Shown: positions 1 to 8,345 of the stretch, piece after piece
Position numbering within the stretch: the stretch's first letter is position 1
Layout of the letters: every line of letters starts with the position of its first letter
Assembly: GCA_023954255.1 (NCBI GenBank)
Contig: JAMLIH010000032.1
Span: 1-33,619, forward strand
Direction of reading: 5' to 3'
DNA length: 33,619 nt
Origin: Phyllobacteriaceae bacterium
GTDB lineage: Bacteria; Pseudomonadota; Alphaproteobacteria; Rhizobiales; Rhizobiaceae
Translations under genes and position numbers: made by a program
Notes under the pieces: generated by a model
Database searches by the model: none
What the model was told of the DNA's origin: nothing
The model's input: only the letters and a program-made list of their open reading frames with translations

Positions 1-1
1 T

Positions 2-1585
2 CTGAAACGCCAGGCAGCCATGCTGACCGCAGGTCAGATCGACCGGCGCCAGTTCATCATGGGAGCGCTTGCCGCCGGCGTCGTTCTGCCGTCGGCAATG
101 ACCATGGCCGACCGGGCAATGGCCATGACTCCCAAATCGGGTGGCAAGCTTCGCATCGGTGCCGCACACGGCTCGACAACTGATGCACTGGACCCGGCAA
201 CCTATGAAAATGGTTTCACCACCGCCATGGGCTTCATGTGGGGCAATTGCCTGACCGAGGTCAACAACAAGGGCGAACTGGTTCCCGAACTTGCGGAGAG
301 CTATGATTCCTCCGATGCCCAGACCTGGGTATTCAAGCTTCGCCAGGGTGTGGAATTCCACAATGGCAAGACACTGACTGCAGAGGATGTTGTTGCTTCC
401 ATCAACCACCACCGCGGGGAGGAATCCAAGTCCGCGGCGAAGGGCATCATTTCCGGCATCACCGACATCAAGGCAGATGGCAACAATGTCATCTTCACCC
501 TCGATTCCCCGAATGCCGACTTCCCTTATCTGATCTCGGATTATCACCTGCTGATCATGCCTTCATCCGATGGCAAGGTGGATCCAAACTCCGGTATCGG
601 AACGGGTGGTTACGCAATCGAAACCTTTGAACCGGGCGTACGCGTGATCGCCAAGCGGCATGCGAACTACTTCAAGGAAGGTGCGGCCCATTTCGATGAG
701 GTTGAACAGCTCGCGCTTGTCGACGTCACAGCCCGCCAAAATGCGCTGATGAACGGCGACGTGGATGCCATCAGCCGCGTCGATCCCAAGACAGTTGCCC
801 TGCTCGGCCGCAACCCGAATGTCGAGATACTCGAAAAGACCGGAACGCTGCACTACACCTTCCCCATGCGGGTGACGATCGCGCCGTTCGACAATTACGA
901 TCTGCGCATGGCGCTGAAACTCGCCGTCAACCGCCAGGAGCTTGTCGACAAGATCCTGCTCGGCCACGGCGCCGTCGGAAACGACACGCCGATCTCGCCG
1001 GCAACCAGCTTCTATGCGGAACTACCGCAGCGCGAATTTGATCCCGAGAAGGCAGCAGAGCACTACAAGAAGTCCGGTCACAGCGGCCCGATACAGTTGT
1101 CGACCGCAGATGCTGCCTTTGCTGGCGCAGTGGACGCAGCGCAACTTATTGCCGCCTCCGCCAAACAGGCCGGTATCGACATCGAGGTGGTGCGCGAGCC
1201 GAAGGACGGCTACTGGTCCAACGTATGGAACAAGAAGGGCTGGTGCGCCTGCTACTGGGGCGGCCGTCCGACTTCCGACTGGATGTATGCCTCGGCCTAT
1301 GTCAACGACACCGAGTGGAACGACACCGACTGGCGTACCGGTGCTGCCTGCGACCGCTTCAACGAACTGGTCAAGGCTGCACGCGCCGAGCTCGACGAGT
1401 CGAAGCGTGCCGCCATGTACAAGGAAACGCAGGAAATCCTGCGCGACGATGGCGGGGCACTGGTGCCGATGTTTGCCAACCACATCATGGGTGTCTCCAA
1501 ACAAGTCGGACACGGCGAGAACGTCGCCGCCAACTTTGAGATGGACGGTCTCAAGGGGCACGAGCGCTGGTGGCTCAACGCCTGA
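2..1585 (+). CDS. Tat-exported ABC transporter substrate-binding protein (peptide/opine type, SBP_bac_5), 5' end outside window
   Basis: Periplasmic solute receptor of a dipeptide/oligopeptide/opine-type ABC importer. The protein carries a twin-arginine signal (DRRQFIMG) followed by a hydrophobic stretch and an Ala-rich cleavage region. The family-5 fold follows, with typical segments such as GGKLRIG, LVPELAESYD, WVFKLRQGVEFHNG and LTAEDVV. The first ATG in the window is at 20, but the frame stays open to the window edge and reads LKRQAA just before it. That matches the usual N-terminus of this family (xYLKxQAAxGxISRRxF), so the true start probably lies upstream of the window. From the ATG at 20 the product would be 521 residues. 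No permease or ATPase genes follow on this strand, so partners must lie upstream. The gene is convergent with suyB. The substrate cannot be assigned. Confidence 0.88.
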   Translation: MKRQAAMLTAGQIDRRQFIMGALAAGVVLPSAMTMADRAMAMTPKSGGKLRIGAAHGSTTDALDPATYENGFTTAMGFMWGNCLTEVNNKGELVPELAESYDSSDAQTWVFKLRQGVEFHNGKTLTAEDVVASINHHRGEESKSAAKGIISGITDIKADGNNVIFTLDSPNADFPYLISDYHLLIMPSSDGKVDPNSGIGTGGYAIETFEPGVRVIAKRHANYFKEGAAHFDEVEQLALVDVTARQNALMNGDVDAISRVDPKTVALLGRNPNVEILEKTGTLHYTFPMRVTIAPFDNYDLRMALKLAVNRQELVDKILLGHGAVGNDTPISPATSFYAELPQREFDPEKAAEHYKKSGHSGPIQLSTADAAFAGAVDAAQLIAASAKQAGIDIEVVREPKDGYWSNVWNKKGWCACYWGGRPTSDWMYASAYVNDTEWNDTDWRTGAACDRFNELVKAARAELDESKRAAMYKETQEILRDDGGALVPMFANHIMGVSKQVGHGENVAANFEMDGLKGHERWWLNA

Positions 1586-1620
1586 CCGGCTGTCTGCAAA
1601 CAGACGTCTTGAAACAGATA

Positions 1621-1648
1621 AAGGCGGCGCAGCGATGCGCCGCCTTTT
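1621..1648 (+). terminator. Rho-independent terminator of the substrate-binding protein gene
   Basis: A perfect 10-bp stem (AAGGCGGCGC at 1621-1630, GCGCCGCCTT at 1637-1646) with a 6-nt loop runs into a T tract. It sits 35 bp after the + strand stop codon and between convergent genes. It may also help to stop transcription from suyB on the other strand, although the T-rich tail is weaker there. Confidence 0.8.
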
Positions 1649-1694
1649 CCTTGCGTGACACTAACCTGCAGCAGGTTGACCAGGGCAGCCCCGG

Positions 1695-2876
1695 TCAGGC
1701 GCTGCGGTAAAGCTTGGTCATGGAGAACTCGCGATGGCCCAGCGCTTCGGCAGCGGTATTGCGGCCGTTGGCGGTGCGGCGGATCATGTCGATCAGCGCA
1801 TCGCCGGCTTCGTCGATGGTCTGGTCGCGGCGCAATATGCCCGAGACGTCAACATCGATGTGCTCGCCCATGGTGCGCACCGTGCGCGGGTTTGCGGTGA
1901 TCTTGATCACCGGCACGATGGGGTTGCCCACAACATTGCCCTGACCGGTGGGAAAAGTGTGGATTACCGCGCCGCCGGCAGCCATCAGGGTCACGCACTC
2001 GGCAGCAGCCGAAGAGGAATCCATAAAGTAGAGCCCGTTGCCCGATCTGGGCTGTTCTGCCGGTTCGAGGATATCGATGTACTGCGATGTGCGCCCGATC
2101 TTTTCGAGGTTGCCAAGTGCCTTTTCCTCAATCGTGGTCAAGCCGCCCAGGATGTTGCCTTTGGTCGGCTGGCTGTCGGAAAGATCGTCGGTCTGATGGG
2201 CAAAAATCACCTCGTCCTGATAGGCCTTCCACATCTTGTACCAACGCTCGCCCACTTCTTCGTTGATGGCACGTTTCTGGCAGATGTGCTCGGCCCCGGT
2301 GATCTCCGATGTTTCCCCGAAAAAGCCGGTGATGCCTTCGGGCAGGAGCTTGTCATACATGTTGCCGACGGTCGGGCAGGAGCCAAGGCCGGTCGTGGTG
2401 TCACTCTCGCCGCATTTGGTTGAGACCCACAACTCGGAGATCGAACATTCCTCGCGCTGCACCTCCGTGGCCTTGTGGACGAAATCCTTGGCCGCCCAGC
2501 TTGCCGCGCGAATGGTTTCAAAATCTCCCTTCTGCTCGATGGAGAATTCCGCGACCTCCTTGCCGGTTTCGCGGATGCCGTCCGCGATGCGCCTGGTCCA
2601 GTCCGGCTCGATACCGATCACCACCACAGAATGCACGTTGGGGTTTGCACCCGTGCCGATCATCGTGCGGAAATGCGTTTCCAGGTCCTCGCCGAACTGC
2701 AGCCGGCCATAAGCGTGCGGCAGTGCGAGCGTGCCCTTGACGTTGTTTGCGACCGCTTCACAGGCAGCGTTGGAGATATCGTCCACCGGCAGGATGATGA
2801 CGTGGTTTCGAACTCCCACGCGGCCGTTTTCGCGCCGGTAGCCCATGAAGGTGATGTTTGCGTATTTCGATGCCAT
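1695..2876 (-). CDS. suyB: (R)-sulfolactate sulfo-lyase large subunit SuyB (UxaA/GD_AH_C family)
   Basis: Large catalytic subunit of the lyase that splits (R)-sulfolactate into pyruvate and sulfite in the cytoplasm. The 393-residue protein is a stand-alone C-terminal domain of the altronate/galactarate dehydratase (UxaA) family. Visible family features are [14 protein letters not shown] near the N-terminus, a [17 protein letters not shown] segment and the C-terminal [16 protein letters not shown] region. The family alone would also allow a sugar-acid dehydratase. SuyB is favoured because the small subunit is a separate gene just upstream and both follow the hps dehydrogenase and TRAP genes. 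The ATG start has a GGAG ribosome site and lies 19 bp after suyA. It is the last gene of the operon. Confidence 0.82.
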   Translation of the reverse strand: MASKYANITFMGYRRENGRVGVRNHVIILPVDDISNAACEAVANNVKGTLALPHAYGRLQFGEDLETHFRTMIGTGANPNVHSVVVIGIEPDWTRRIADGIRETGKEVAEFSIEQKGDFETIRAASWAAKDFVHKATEVQREECSISELWVSTKCGESDTTTGLGSCPTVGNMYDKLLPEGITGFFGETSEITGAEHICQKRAINEEVGERWYKMWKAYQDEVIFAHQTDDLSDSQPTKGNILGGLTTIEEKALGNLEKIGRTSQYIDILEPAEQPRSGNGLYFMDSSSAAAECVTLMAAGGAVIHTFPTGQGNVVGNPIVPVIKITANPRTVRTMGEHIDVDVSGILRRDQTIDEAGDALIDMIRRTANGRNTAAEALGHREFSMTKLYRSA

Positions 2877-2895
2877 TGTCTTGCTCCCGGCTCGC

Positions 2896-3186
2896 TTACC
2901 AGCGCTTTGTTTTCAGGTTGTGGACGTGGACATGGCCGCCCTTTTCGACATCGGCGATAAACTTGCCGATATCCTCGCCGTACTTGATCGCGGTGTCGCC
3001 CGAGCCGATATCCTTGAGCGCGACCTTGTGACCGATGGGAACATCGGCCCGGGCGGTCAGACGGAACGTTGAATTGTCGTGGGTGACACAGCACAACATG
3101 TCGGTGCCGGCGGTGAGCCCTTCGACCACAACCACGCCGACATTGTCGGCATGTTCGTGGACAAGCAGGTGGGGAATTTCTGCCAT
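2896..3186 (-). CDS. suyA: (R)-sulfolactate sulfo-lyase small subunit SuyA (SAF/UxaA N-terminal domain)
   Basis: A 96-residue protein that matches the small N-terminal (SAF-type) domain of the UxaA family: [15 protein letters not shown], then [16 protein letters not shown], then IKYGEDIG, ending in [12 protein letters not shown]. In SuyAB this domain is a separate subunit, whereas altronate dehydratases usually carry both domains in one chain. A longer reading from a TTG at 3201 is possible, but the ATG at 3186 has an AAAGGA ribosome site at good spacing and is preferred. It starts 11 bp after the stop of the zinc dehydrogenase gene and precedes suyB. The lyase assignment rests on family plus operon context. 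Confidence 0.82.
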   Translation of the reverse strand: MAEIPHLLVHEHADNVGVVVVEGLTAGTDMLCCVTHDNSTFRLTARADVPIGHKVALKDIGSGDTAIKYGEDIGKFIADVEKGGHVHVHNLKTKRW

Positions 3187-3197
3187 GATCGGTCCTT

Positions 3198-4193
3198 TCA
3201 AGCGTGATCGGGATTGAGAATGATCTTCGGCGCGTCGACCCTTCCGTGGTAGAGGTCAGCGAAAGCCTCGCCTCCCTCCGCCAGCGGGCGGATGTCACAC
3301 CAGTCGAGCGCGCCCAGCCGGCCATCGAACATGGCTGCGGCGGTGTCGCGAAAATCCTGCATCGTGTAGGTGTAGGTGCCGATGAAGGTTATTTCCTGCA
3401 GTGTCATGCGGCGGATATCGAGACCGCCTTCGGCCTCACCCAATCCGATGTGGACGATCACGCCGCCGGGTCTTGCAAGGCTTGAAGCCACCCTGCGCGT
3501 GGCTGCCAGCCCGACCGCATCGATCACCAGATCGAACTGGCTGCCTTCAAGCTCGTCGGGATGAACGCAATTGAGCGCAATCCTGCTGCGGGAGAATTCC
3601 CTGCGCCCTGCATGGGCCTCGGCAACCGTTGCCGAGGCAAATCCCTTTGCCTGCAGGCTCAAAGCAGCACCTACGCCGATGGCTCCGCCCCCCAGCACAA
3701 GAGCCACGCATTCACGTGCAGGCTGATGGAGTGCACGCATTGCCAGCTTCACGGCGTGCCAGCCGCAGGCGAGCGGCTCCGCCAGTGCCGCCTTGTCGTC
3801 GGCAAAGCCGTCGGGGATTTCCACCAGATTGCGCTGCGGCAGGCAGACATATTGTGCAAATGCTCCCTGGCGCGGCGGCATGGAGATAATCTGCCGGTGC
3901 GGGCAGAGGTTCTCGCGGCCGCTTGCGCAGGCTGCGCAACGCATGCAACTCACCAGGGGGTTCACGGTAACGCGCCGGCCCTCGCCCGGGCCGGCGACAA
4001 CCACGCCTGCCGCCTCGTGACCCAGGATCAGCGGCGCCGGCCGGCGCTCGTCGTGGCCCAGATAGGCATGCATGTCCGAGCCGCAAATGCCGACGCTTGC
4101 CACGCGGATCAGGCAGTCATCGCCCTGCGGGGAAGGGTCGGCGGCTTCGCGGTATTCCAGCTCCTGTTTTCCGGTGTAGACCAGCGCTTTCAT
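3198..4193 (-). CDS. hpsP: Zinc-dependent alcohol dehydrogenase, probable DHPS 2-dehydrogenase (HpsP-like)
   Basis: A medium-chain zinc dehydrogenase of 331 residues. Catalytic zinc ligands are visible at Cys37 (GICGSD) and His59-Glu60 (GHE). The four structural-zinc cysteines are Cys83, Cys86, Cys89 and Cys97, and the nucleotide-binding glycine motif GGGAIGVGA is at about 168-176. The ATG at 4193 overlaps the TGA of the upstream SDR gene (ATGA), so the longer open frame is not used. In known DHPS degraders, HpsO and HpsP are NAD(P)-dependent 2-dehydrogenases that interconvert the two DHPS enantiomers through the ketone. The operon position supports that role here. Which gene is O and which is P follows the gene order and is an inference. 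Confidence 0.7.
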   Translation of the reverse strand: MKALVYTGKQELEYREAADPSPQGDDCLIRVASVGICGSDMHAYLGHDERRPAPLILGHEAAGVVVAGPGEGRRVTVNPLVSCMRCAACASGRENLCPHRQIISMPPRQGAFAQYVCLPQRNLVEIPDGFADDKAALAEPLACGWHAVKLAMRALHQPARECVALVLGGGAIGVGAALSLQAKGFASATVAEAHAGRREFSRSRIALNCVHPDELEGSQFDLVIDAVGLAATRRVASSLARPGGVIVHIGLGEAEGGLDIRRMTLQEITFIGTYTYTMQDFRDTAAAMFDGRLGALDWCDIRPLAEGGEAFADLYHGRVDAPKIILNPDHA

Positions 4194-4948
4194 TTCGCGG
4201 TGAAACCCCCATCCACCATCAGTACCTGTCCGGTGACATAGTCGCTGGCCGGCGAGCACAGAAAGAGCATGGGCCCGTCGATGTCGGATGGCTCGCCATT
4301 GCGGCCGATGCAGGTTTTGGCTGCATTGGCGCGTTCCAGTTCAGGATCGGCGAACACCGGCGCCGTCAGTTCGGTCCTGAAGAAGCCGGGGCCGATCGCA
4401 TTGCAGTTGATGCCGTGCTGCGACCAGGCTTCGGCCATGGCCCGGGTCAGCTGGGCAATGCCCCCCTTCGAGGCGCCATAGGCAATGCCGCCCGGAAACG
4501 CCCTGAAGGTCTGCAGCGAGGCGAAATTGACGATCCGCCCCCAGCCTTTCTGCCGCATTGCCGGAACCAGTTTCTGCGCCAGAAAGAACGGTGCGGAAAG
4601 ATTGAGTTCGAGTGTGCGGTCCCAGCCCCCGGCGCTGACGCTGTCGGCCGGTTCGCGATTGTTGATGCCTGCCGCATTGACCAGAATGTCCGGCGCACCG
4701 AAGGGGGATATCACTTCTGCTGCGATCCGTTCGATGGCGTCCCTCTGCGAAAGGTCGCCCGTCACGGCGACTGCCCTTCCGGCTGCCGACCGGGACCAGT
4801 CGGCAAGCATGTCCTGCCGCCGGGCGACGCCAACCACGCTGGCGCCGGCAGCAAGCAGGACATCGGCTGTCCGGCGTCCGAGGCCGGAACTGGCGCCGGT
4901 GACGCAGGCAACCTTTCCTTCAAGGCTGAAAAGCACGGCAGGATCCAT
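4190..4948 (-). CDS. hpsO: Short-chain dehydrogenase/reductase, probable DHPS 2-dehydrogenase (HpsO-like)
   Basis: A classical SDR of 252 residues. The cofactor motif TGASSGLG is at 17-24 and NAAG at 91-94. The catalytic Asn116, Ser144, Tyr157 and Lys161 (YGASK) are all present, and the C-terminus YVTGQVLMVDGGF is standard. It lies 10 bp after hpsN and overlaps the next gene by 4 bp (ATGA), so translation is probably coupled. As the partner of the zinc dehydrogenase it would oxidise or reduce C2 of DHPS and let both enantiomers enter the pathway. Sequence alone cannot exclude another polyol substrate. The hpsO name is tentative. Confidence 0.7.
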   Translation of the reverse strand: MDPAVLFSLEGKVACVTGASSGLGRRTADVLLAAGASVVGVARRQDMLADWSRSAAGRAVAVTGDLSQRDAIERIAAEVISPFGAPDILVNAAGINNREPADSVSAGGWDRTLELNLSAPFFLAQKLVPAMRQKGWGRIVNFASLQTFRAFPGGIAYGASKGGIAQLTRAMAEAWSQHGINCNAIGPGFFRTELTAPVFADPELERANAAKTCIGRNGEPSDIDGPMLFLCSPASDYVTGQVLMVDGGFTAK

Positions 4949-4958
4949 TGCAGTCTGC

Positions 4959-6266
4959 TCAGCCCCCTGCGGTCAGATCGAACGTTTCGTCCGGGAAGTA
5001 CTTGCGGAGCCTTATGTCGGCGGTTCTCGCATGTCCTTCCATACCTTCGAGCCGGGAAATCCGGGCCGTTGCTTCGGCGACCGGTTTTGCCCCCTCGCGG
5101 GTCGAACGCTGCCAGGTGACGATCTTCATGTATTTGTGCACCGAAAGCCCGCCGGTATAGCTGGCCGCTCTCGAGGTCGGCAGAACGTGGTTGGGACCCG
5201 AAGCCTTGTCGCCGAAGGCAACCGTCGTTTCCTCGCCCAGAAACAATGACCCGTAACACTGCAGCCGGTTGAGCCACCAGCCGAGGTCTTCTGCCTGAAC
5301 CGTCAGATGTTCCGGTGCGTAGTCATCCGCGGCCTGGGCCATTGCCTCGCGATCGGTGCAGAGGATCACTTCGGCATAATCGCGCCATGCGGCTTCCGCA
5401 TTCATGCGGTTGAGTTCGGGGAGATCGGCGATGAGAACCGGAACGAGGTCCATGACCTTTCTCGCCAGGTCCTCATCATCGGTCACCAGCCACACCGGCG
5501 AGTTGTAGCCGTGTTCTGCCTGGCCCACGAGGTCGGCGGCAACAATCTCGGCATCCGCGCTGCCATCGGCGATGATCAGGCTGTCGGTCGGGCCGGCAAA
5601 CATGTCGATGCCGACTCGGCCGTAGAGAATGCGCTTGGCCTCGGCGACGAACTGGTTGCCCGGCCCTACAAGAATGTCCGCCTCAGGCAGGCCGAACAGG
5701 CCGAATGCCATAGAGGCAATGCCCTGCACGCCGCCCATGGCGAGGATGGTGTCGGCGCCGCAGAGATCGGCGGCATAGACAATGGCCGGCGCAATACCCG
5801 TGTCCGGTCTTGGCGGCGAGCAGGCGACGATGCTGCCGCAGCCGGCCACCCTGGCTGTCGTGACCGTCATGATCGCCGATGCGATATGGCTGTAGCGGCC
5901 GCCCGGAATGTAGCAGCCTGCCGCGCGAACCGGGATGCTCTTCTGCCCTGCAACAAGGCCGGGGATGATCTCGACCTCGATGTCCTTCAGCGTTTCCTTC
6001 TGGGCTTCGGCGAAACGCCTGACATTGGCATGGGCGAACTGGATATCGCGCTTGAGCTGTTCGGGCACCTTGGCATGGGCTGCATCGATTTCCTCACGTG
6101 AAAGAACGATGTTGCCGGCGTAGTTGTCGAACTTCCTCGCATATTCCAGCGCACCGGCATCGCCCCGTGCCTCGATGTCATCGAGGATGGCCTGTACGGT
6201 CTGCCGGGTCTCGCCGGAGTCGGTCTGCGATGTGCGTTCCGCTTTCTTGAGATAGATACGCGACAC
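4959..6266 (-). CDS. hpsN: Sulfopropanediol 3-dehydrogenase HpsN (histidinol dehydrogenase family)
   Basis: A 435-residue member of the histidinol dehydrogenase family. HpsN oxidises the C3 alcohol of (R)-DHPS twice to give (R)-sulfolactate, using NAD+. Zinc and catalytic residues of the family are in place: Gln249 and His252 (GQAEHG), Glu319-His320 (APEHL), Asp353 (GDKASGPNHVLPT) and His412 (EGMEGHART). It is not called hisD because no histidine genes are nearby and it sits between a TRAP transporter and suyAB, as in DHPS-degrading bacteria. The start is a GTG at 6266 with AAGGA 6 nt upstream. It begins 15 bp after hpsM and ends 10 bp before the SDR gene. Confidence 0.82.
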   Translation of the reverse strand: MSRIYLKKAERTSQTDSGETRQTVQAILDDIEARGDAGALEYARKFDNYAGNIVLSREEIDAAHAKVPEQLKRDIQFAHANVRRFAEAQKETLKDIEVEIIPGLVAGQKSIPVRAAGCYIPGGRYSHIASAIMTVTTARVAGCGSIVACSPPRPDTGIAPAIVYAADLCGADTILAMGGVQGIASMAFGLFGLPEADILVGPGNQFVAEAKRILYGRVGIDMFAGPTDSLIIADGSADAEIVAADLVGQAEHGYNSPVWLVTDDEDLARKVMDLVPVLIADLPELNRMNAEAAWRDYAEVILCTDREAMAQAADDYAPEHLTVQAEDLGWWLNRLQCYGSLFLGEETTVAFGDKASGPNHVLPTSRAASYTGGLSVHKYMKIVTWQRSTREGAKPVAEATARISRLEGMEGHARTADIRLRKYFPDETFDLTAGG

Positions 6267-6281
6267 TGTTTTTCCTTATCG

Positions 6282-7646
6282 TCAGTTTGAATAGAGATAG
6301 GCCGGCAGCCATGTGGCGATGGCCGGGAAAAGGAAGACCAGCATCAGCCCGATGAGCTGGATGACCATGAACTGCATCATGCCGAAGTAGATGTCCTTGA
6401 GATCCCATTCGGGCACCACGCCCTTGAGGAAGTAGGCCGAAAGGGCAACCGGCGGACTGAGCCATGCGGTCTGCAGGCAGACTGCGACGAGGATGGCGAA
6501 CCAGACCATGTCGACGCCAAGTTCCAGCAGCACCGGCGTGAGGATCGGCAGGATGATCAGAACGATGGGCACCCATTCGAGCGGCCAGCCGAGGATGAAC
6601 ACAAGCGCCAGGATCATCAGGATGATCCAGCTTGCGCCCAGATCGAAGCCAAGCAGAATTTCGGTGATCATCTGCGGCGTGCCGAGACGCGAGAAAACAG
6701 CACCGAAGAAGTTGGATGCCGCAACAAGAAAGAGGATCAGAACCGATATCTCCAGCGTCTTGATCAGCGCCGAATAGGTCTTGGCCAATGTGAACTTGCG
6801 GTAGCCGATACAAAGCAGGATCGAGCCGAACGCCCCCATGCCCGCGCCTTCGGTCGGCGTTGCCCAGCCGAGCAGGATCGAGCCCATGGCAAAGGCGATC
6901 AGGATCGACGGCGGAACGAGGCCGAGCATGAATTCGCGCCAGACATGGGCCCGGCTGTCGGGGATCATCTCCTCCGGCAGGGCCGGTCCGAGTGCCGGGT
7001 TGAGCCAGCAGCGGCCGACGGAGTAGATCAGGTAGAGAACCGCCATCAGGATGCCGGGGAAGATCGCTGCGGCAAAGAGGTCGGTTACCGGAATTTCCAG
7101 CACCGGCCCCATGACCACCAGCATGATGGACGGCGGAATGAGAATGCCGAGCGTTCCGCCCGCGGTGATTGTTCCGGCGGCCAGGCGGACGTCGTAACCC
7201 GACTTGTTCATGGTCGTGGCGGCCATGATGCCGAGGATCGTCACCGAGGCGCCGACAATGCCGGTCGCCGCCCCGAAAATCACCGATACGAACAGCACGG
7301 CGATGAACAGCGATCCCTTGACGCGGGCAAGCATGAGCTGGACGGCCTGGAACAGGCGCTCCATCAGGCCTGCCTGCTCCATCATGAAACCCATGAAGAC
7401 GAACAGCGGAACGGCAGCAAGTGTCTGTTCCATCATCGAACCGTAGATCTGCAGGTTCATGAGGAAGATGGTCAGCTTCATTCCGAAGCCCCATGCGCCG
7501 AAAAACACGCCCAGGAAGATCAGGGTGAAGGAGATCGGGAAGCCGACGAAGATGGCGAACAGCATCGCCACGATCATCAGGACGCCGATCGTCTCCGGCG
7601 AATAGTCGGGAAGAAGGTCGAAGAGGGATTGAACGAGATCGAGCAT
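6282..7646 (-). CDS. hpsM: TRAP transporter large permease (DctM family), probable DHPS uptake, HpsM
   Basis: The 454-residue large membrane subunit of a tripartite ATP-independent periplasmic transporter, with about a dozen hydrophobic segments and family motifs such as FVFMGFMMEQAGLMERLFQ, GGTLGILIPPSIML and GWATPTEGAGMGAFG. Driven by the sodium or proton gradient, it would pass the substrate delivered by HpsK into the cytoplasm. The ATG at 7646 overlaps the stop codon of the small permease gene (TGATG), showing translational coupling. The upstream extension of the open frame is not used. Substrate assignment is by operon context only. Confidence 0.85.
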   Translation of the reverse strand: MLDLVQSLFDLLPDYSPETIGVLMIVAMLFAIFVGFPISFTLIFLGVFFGAWGFGMKLTIFLMNLQIYGSMMEQTLAAVPLFVFMGFMMEQAGLMERLFQAVQLMLARVKGSLFIAVLFVSVIFGAATGIVGASVTILGIMAATTMNKSGYDVRLAAGTITAGGTLGILIPPSIMLVVMGPVLEIPVTDLFAAAIFPGILMAVLYLIYSVGRCWLNPALGPALPEEMIPDSRAHVWREFMLGLVPPSILIAFAMGSILLGWATPTEGAGMGAFGSILLCIGYRKFTLAKTYSALIKTLEISVLILFLVAASNFFGAVFSRLGTPQMITEILLGFDLGASWIILMILALVFILGWPLEWVPIVLIILPILTPVLLELGVDMVWFAILVAVCLQTAWLSPPVALSAYFLKGVVPEWDLKDIYFGMMQFMVIQLIGLMLVFLFPAIATWLPAYLYSN

Positions 7647-8257
7647 CAGACCGGCCACCTTCCGCGCGTTGCGGCGTACCACGCCTTGAGTATCTCGGAG
7701 ACGCCCTGGACCAGCAGCAGGAAGACCCCGGCTGCCAGCGCGGATTTGACCGGCCAGACAATGGGAGCCCAGGTGGAGTCGCCCGCCCGTTCACCCTGCA
7801 TGATCGACTTCAGGGCAAATTCGTAACCCGCATAGAGCAGGAACAGCATCGACGGCATGAACAGCAGGACATAGAGGACGAGATCGATGCGGCCCTGCAT
7901 GCGCTCGCTGAGGCCGCGATAGAGGAAATCGGCCCGGATGTGCAGGCCGCGCATCAAGCCATAGGCCGCGCCCAGCATGAAAGACATGCCGTAGAGCATT
8001 CTGGAAATGTCGAAGGCCCAAAGCGTCGGCGCCACGAAAATCTTGCGCGACACAACCTCGTAGACCATCGCCAGCATGATCGGGACAACCAGAAGGCAGA
8101 CGATTTTCCCCGTCCAGTCCGAAACGGTGTCGACCGTTCTTATGATCACCTTGTGCACCGGGTTCATGTCGTCCGGAAGCTTCGCATCCGGCCCGCCCCG
8201 GCGTTCGGCGAGCAACTCGTCGCCGATTTCAAGCGCATCGTCTGTCGTGTTGGCCAT
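7646..8257 (-). CDS. hpsL: TRAP transporter small permease (DctQ family), probable HpsL
   Basis: A 203-residue protein with a roughly 45-residue hydrophilic N-terminus and four hydrophobic segments: IVCLLVVPIMLAMVYEVVSRK, the MSFMLGAAYGLMRG region, VLYVLLFMPSMLFLLYAGYEF and the SALAAGVFLLLVQGV region. This is the DctQ topology. The ATG at 8257 has a strong GGGGAGGA ribosome site, and an ATG at 8275 would overlap that site, so 8257 is chosen. It is coupled to hpsM by a TGATG overlap. An 88-bp spacer with a hairpin separates it from hpsK. Confidence 0.83.
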   Translation of the reverse strand: MANTTDDALEIGDELLAERRGGPDAKLPDDMNPVHKVIIRTVDTVSDWTGKIVCLLVVPIMLAMVYEVVSRKIFVAPTLWAFDISRMLYGMSFMLGAAYGLMRGLHIRADFLYRGLSERMQGRIDLVLYVLLFMPSMLFLLYAGYEFALKSIMQGERAGDSTWAPIVWPVKSALAAGVFLLLVQGVSEILKAWYAATRGRWPV

Positions 8258-8304
8258 GGTTCCTCCCCTTGCCATTCCGCCGGCTGATTTGTGATTGCAG
8301 AAGG

Positions 8305-8332
8305 CTGCCGCCCGCCGGAAGGCGGACGGCTT
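8305..8332 (-). promoter_or_regulatory. Hairpin between hpsK and hpsL (possible attenuator or mRNA-stabilising stem)
   Basis: An imperfect 10-bp stem with one mismatch: GCCG-C-CCGCC at 8307-8316 and GGCGG-A-CGGC at 8321-8330, with a GGAA loop. There is no long T tract, so it is more likely to make the receptor gene more abundant than the permeases than to be a full terminator. That is an inference from its place in the operon. Confidence 0.45.
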
Positions 8333-8345
8333 TGCCGGATGCCGG

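Noticed and set aside
942-1658. 238-codon frame overlapping the ABC receptor gene
   Set aside because: Low-complexity Arg/Pro/Ser/Thr translation of the alternative frame of a clear gene.
1695-3186. Altronate or galactarate dehydratase
   Set aside because: The domains are split into two genes and sit with DHPS dehydrogenases. No hexuronate genes are present.
4959-6266. hisD (histidinol dehydrogenase) for the HisD-like gene
   Set aside because: Active-site residues fit the family, but there are no histidine genes nearby and the TRAP/dehydrogenase/sulfo-lyase context fits HpsN.
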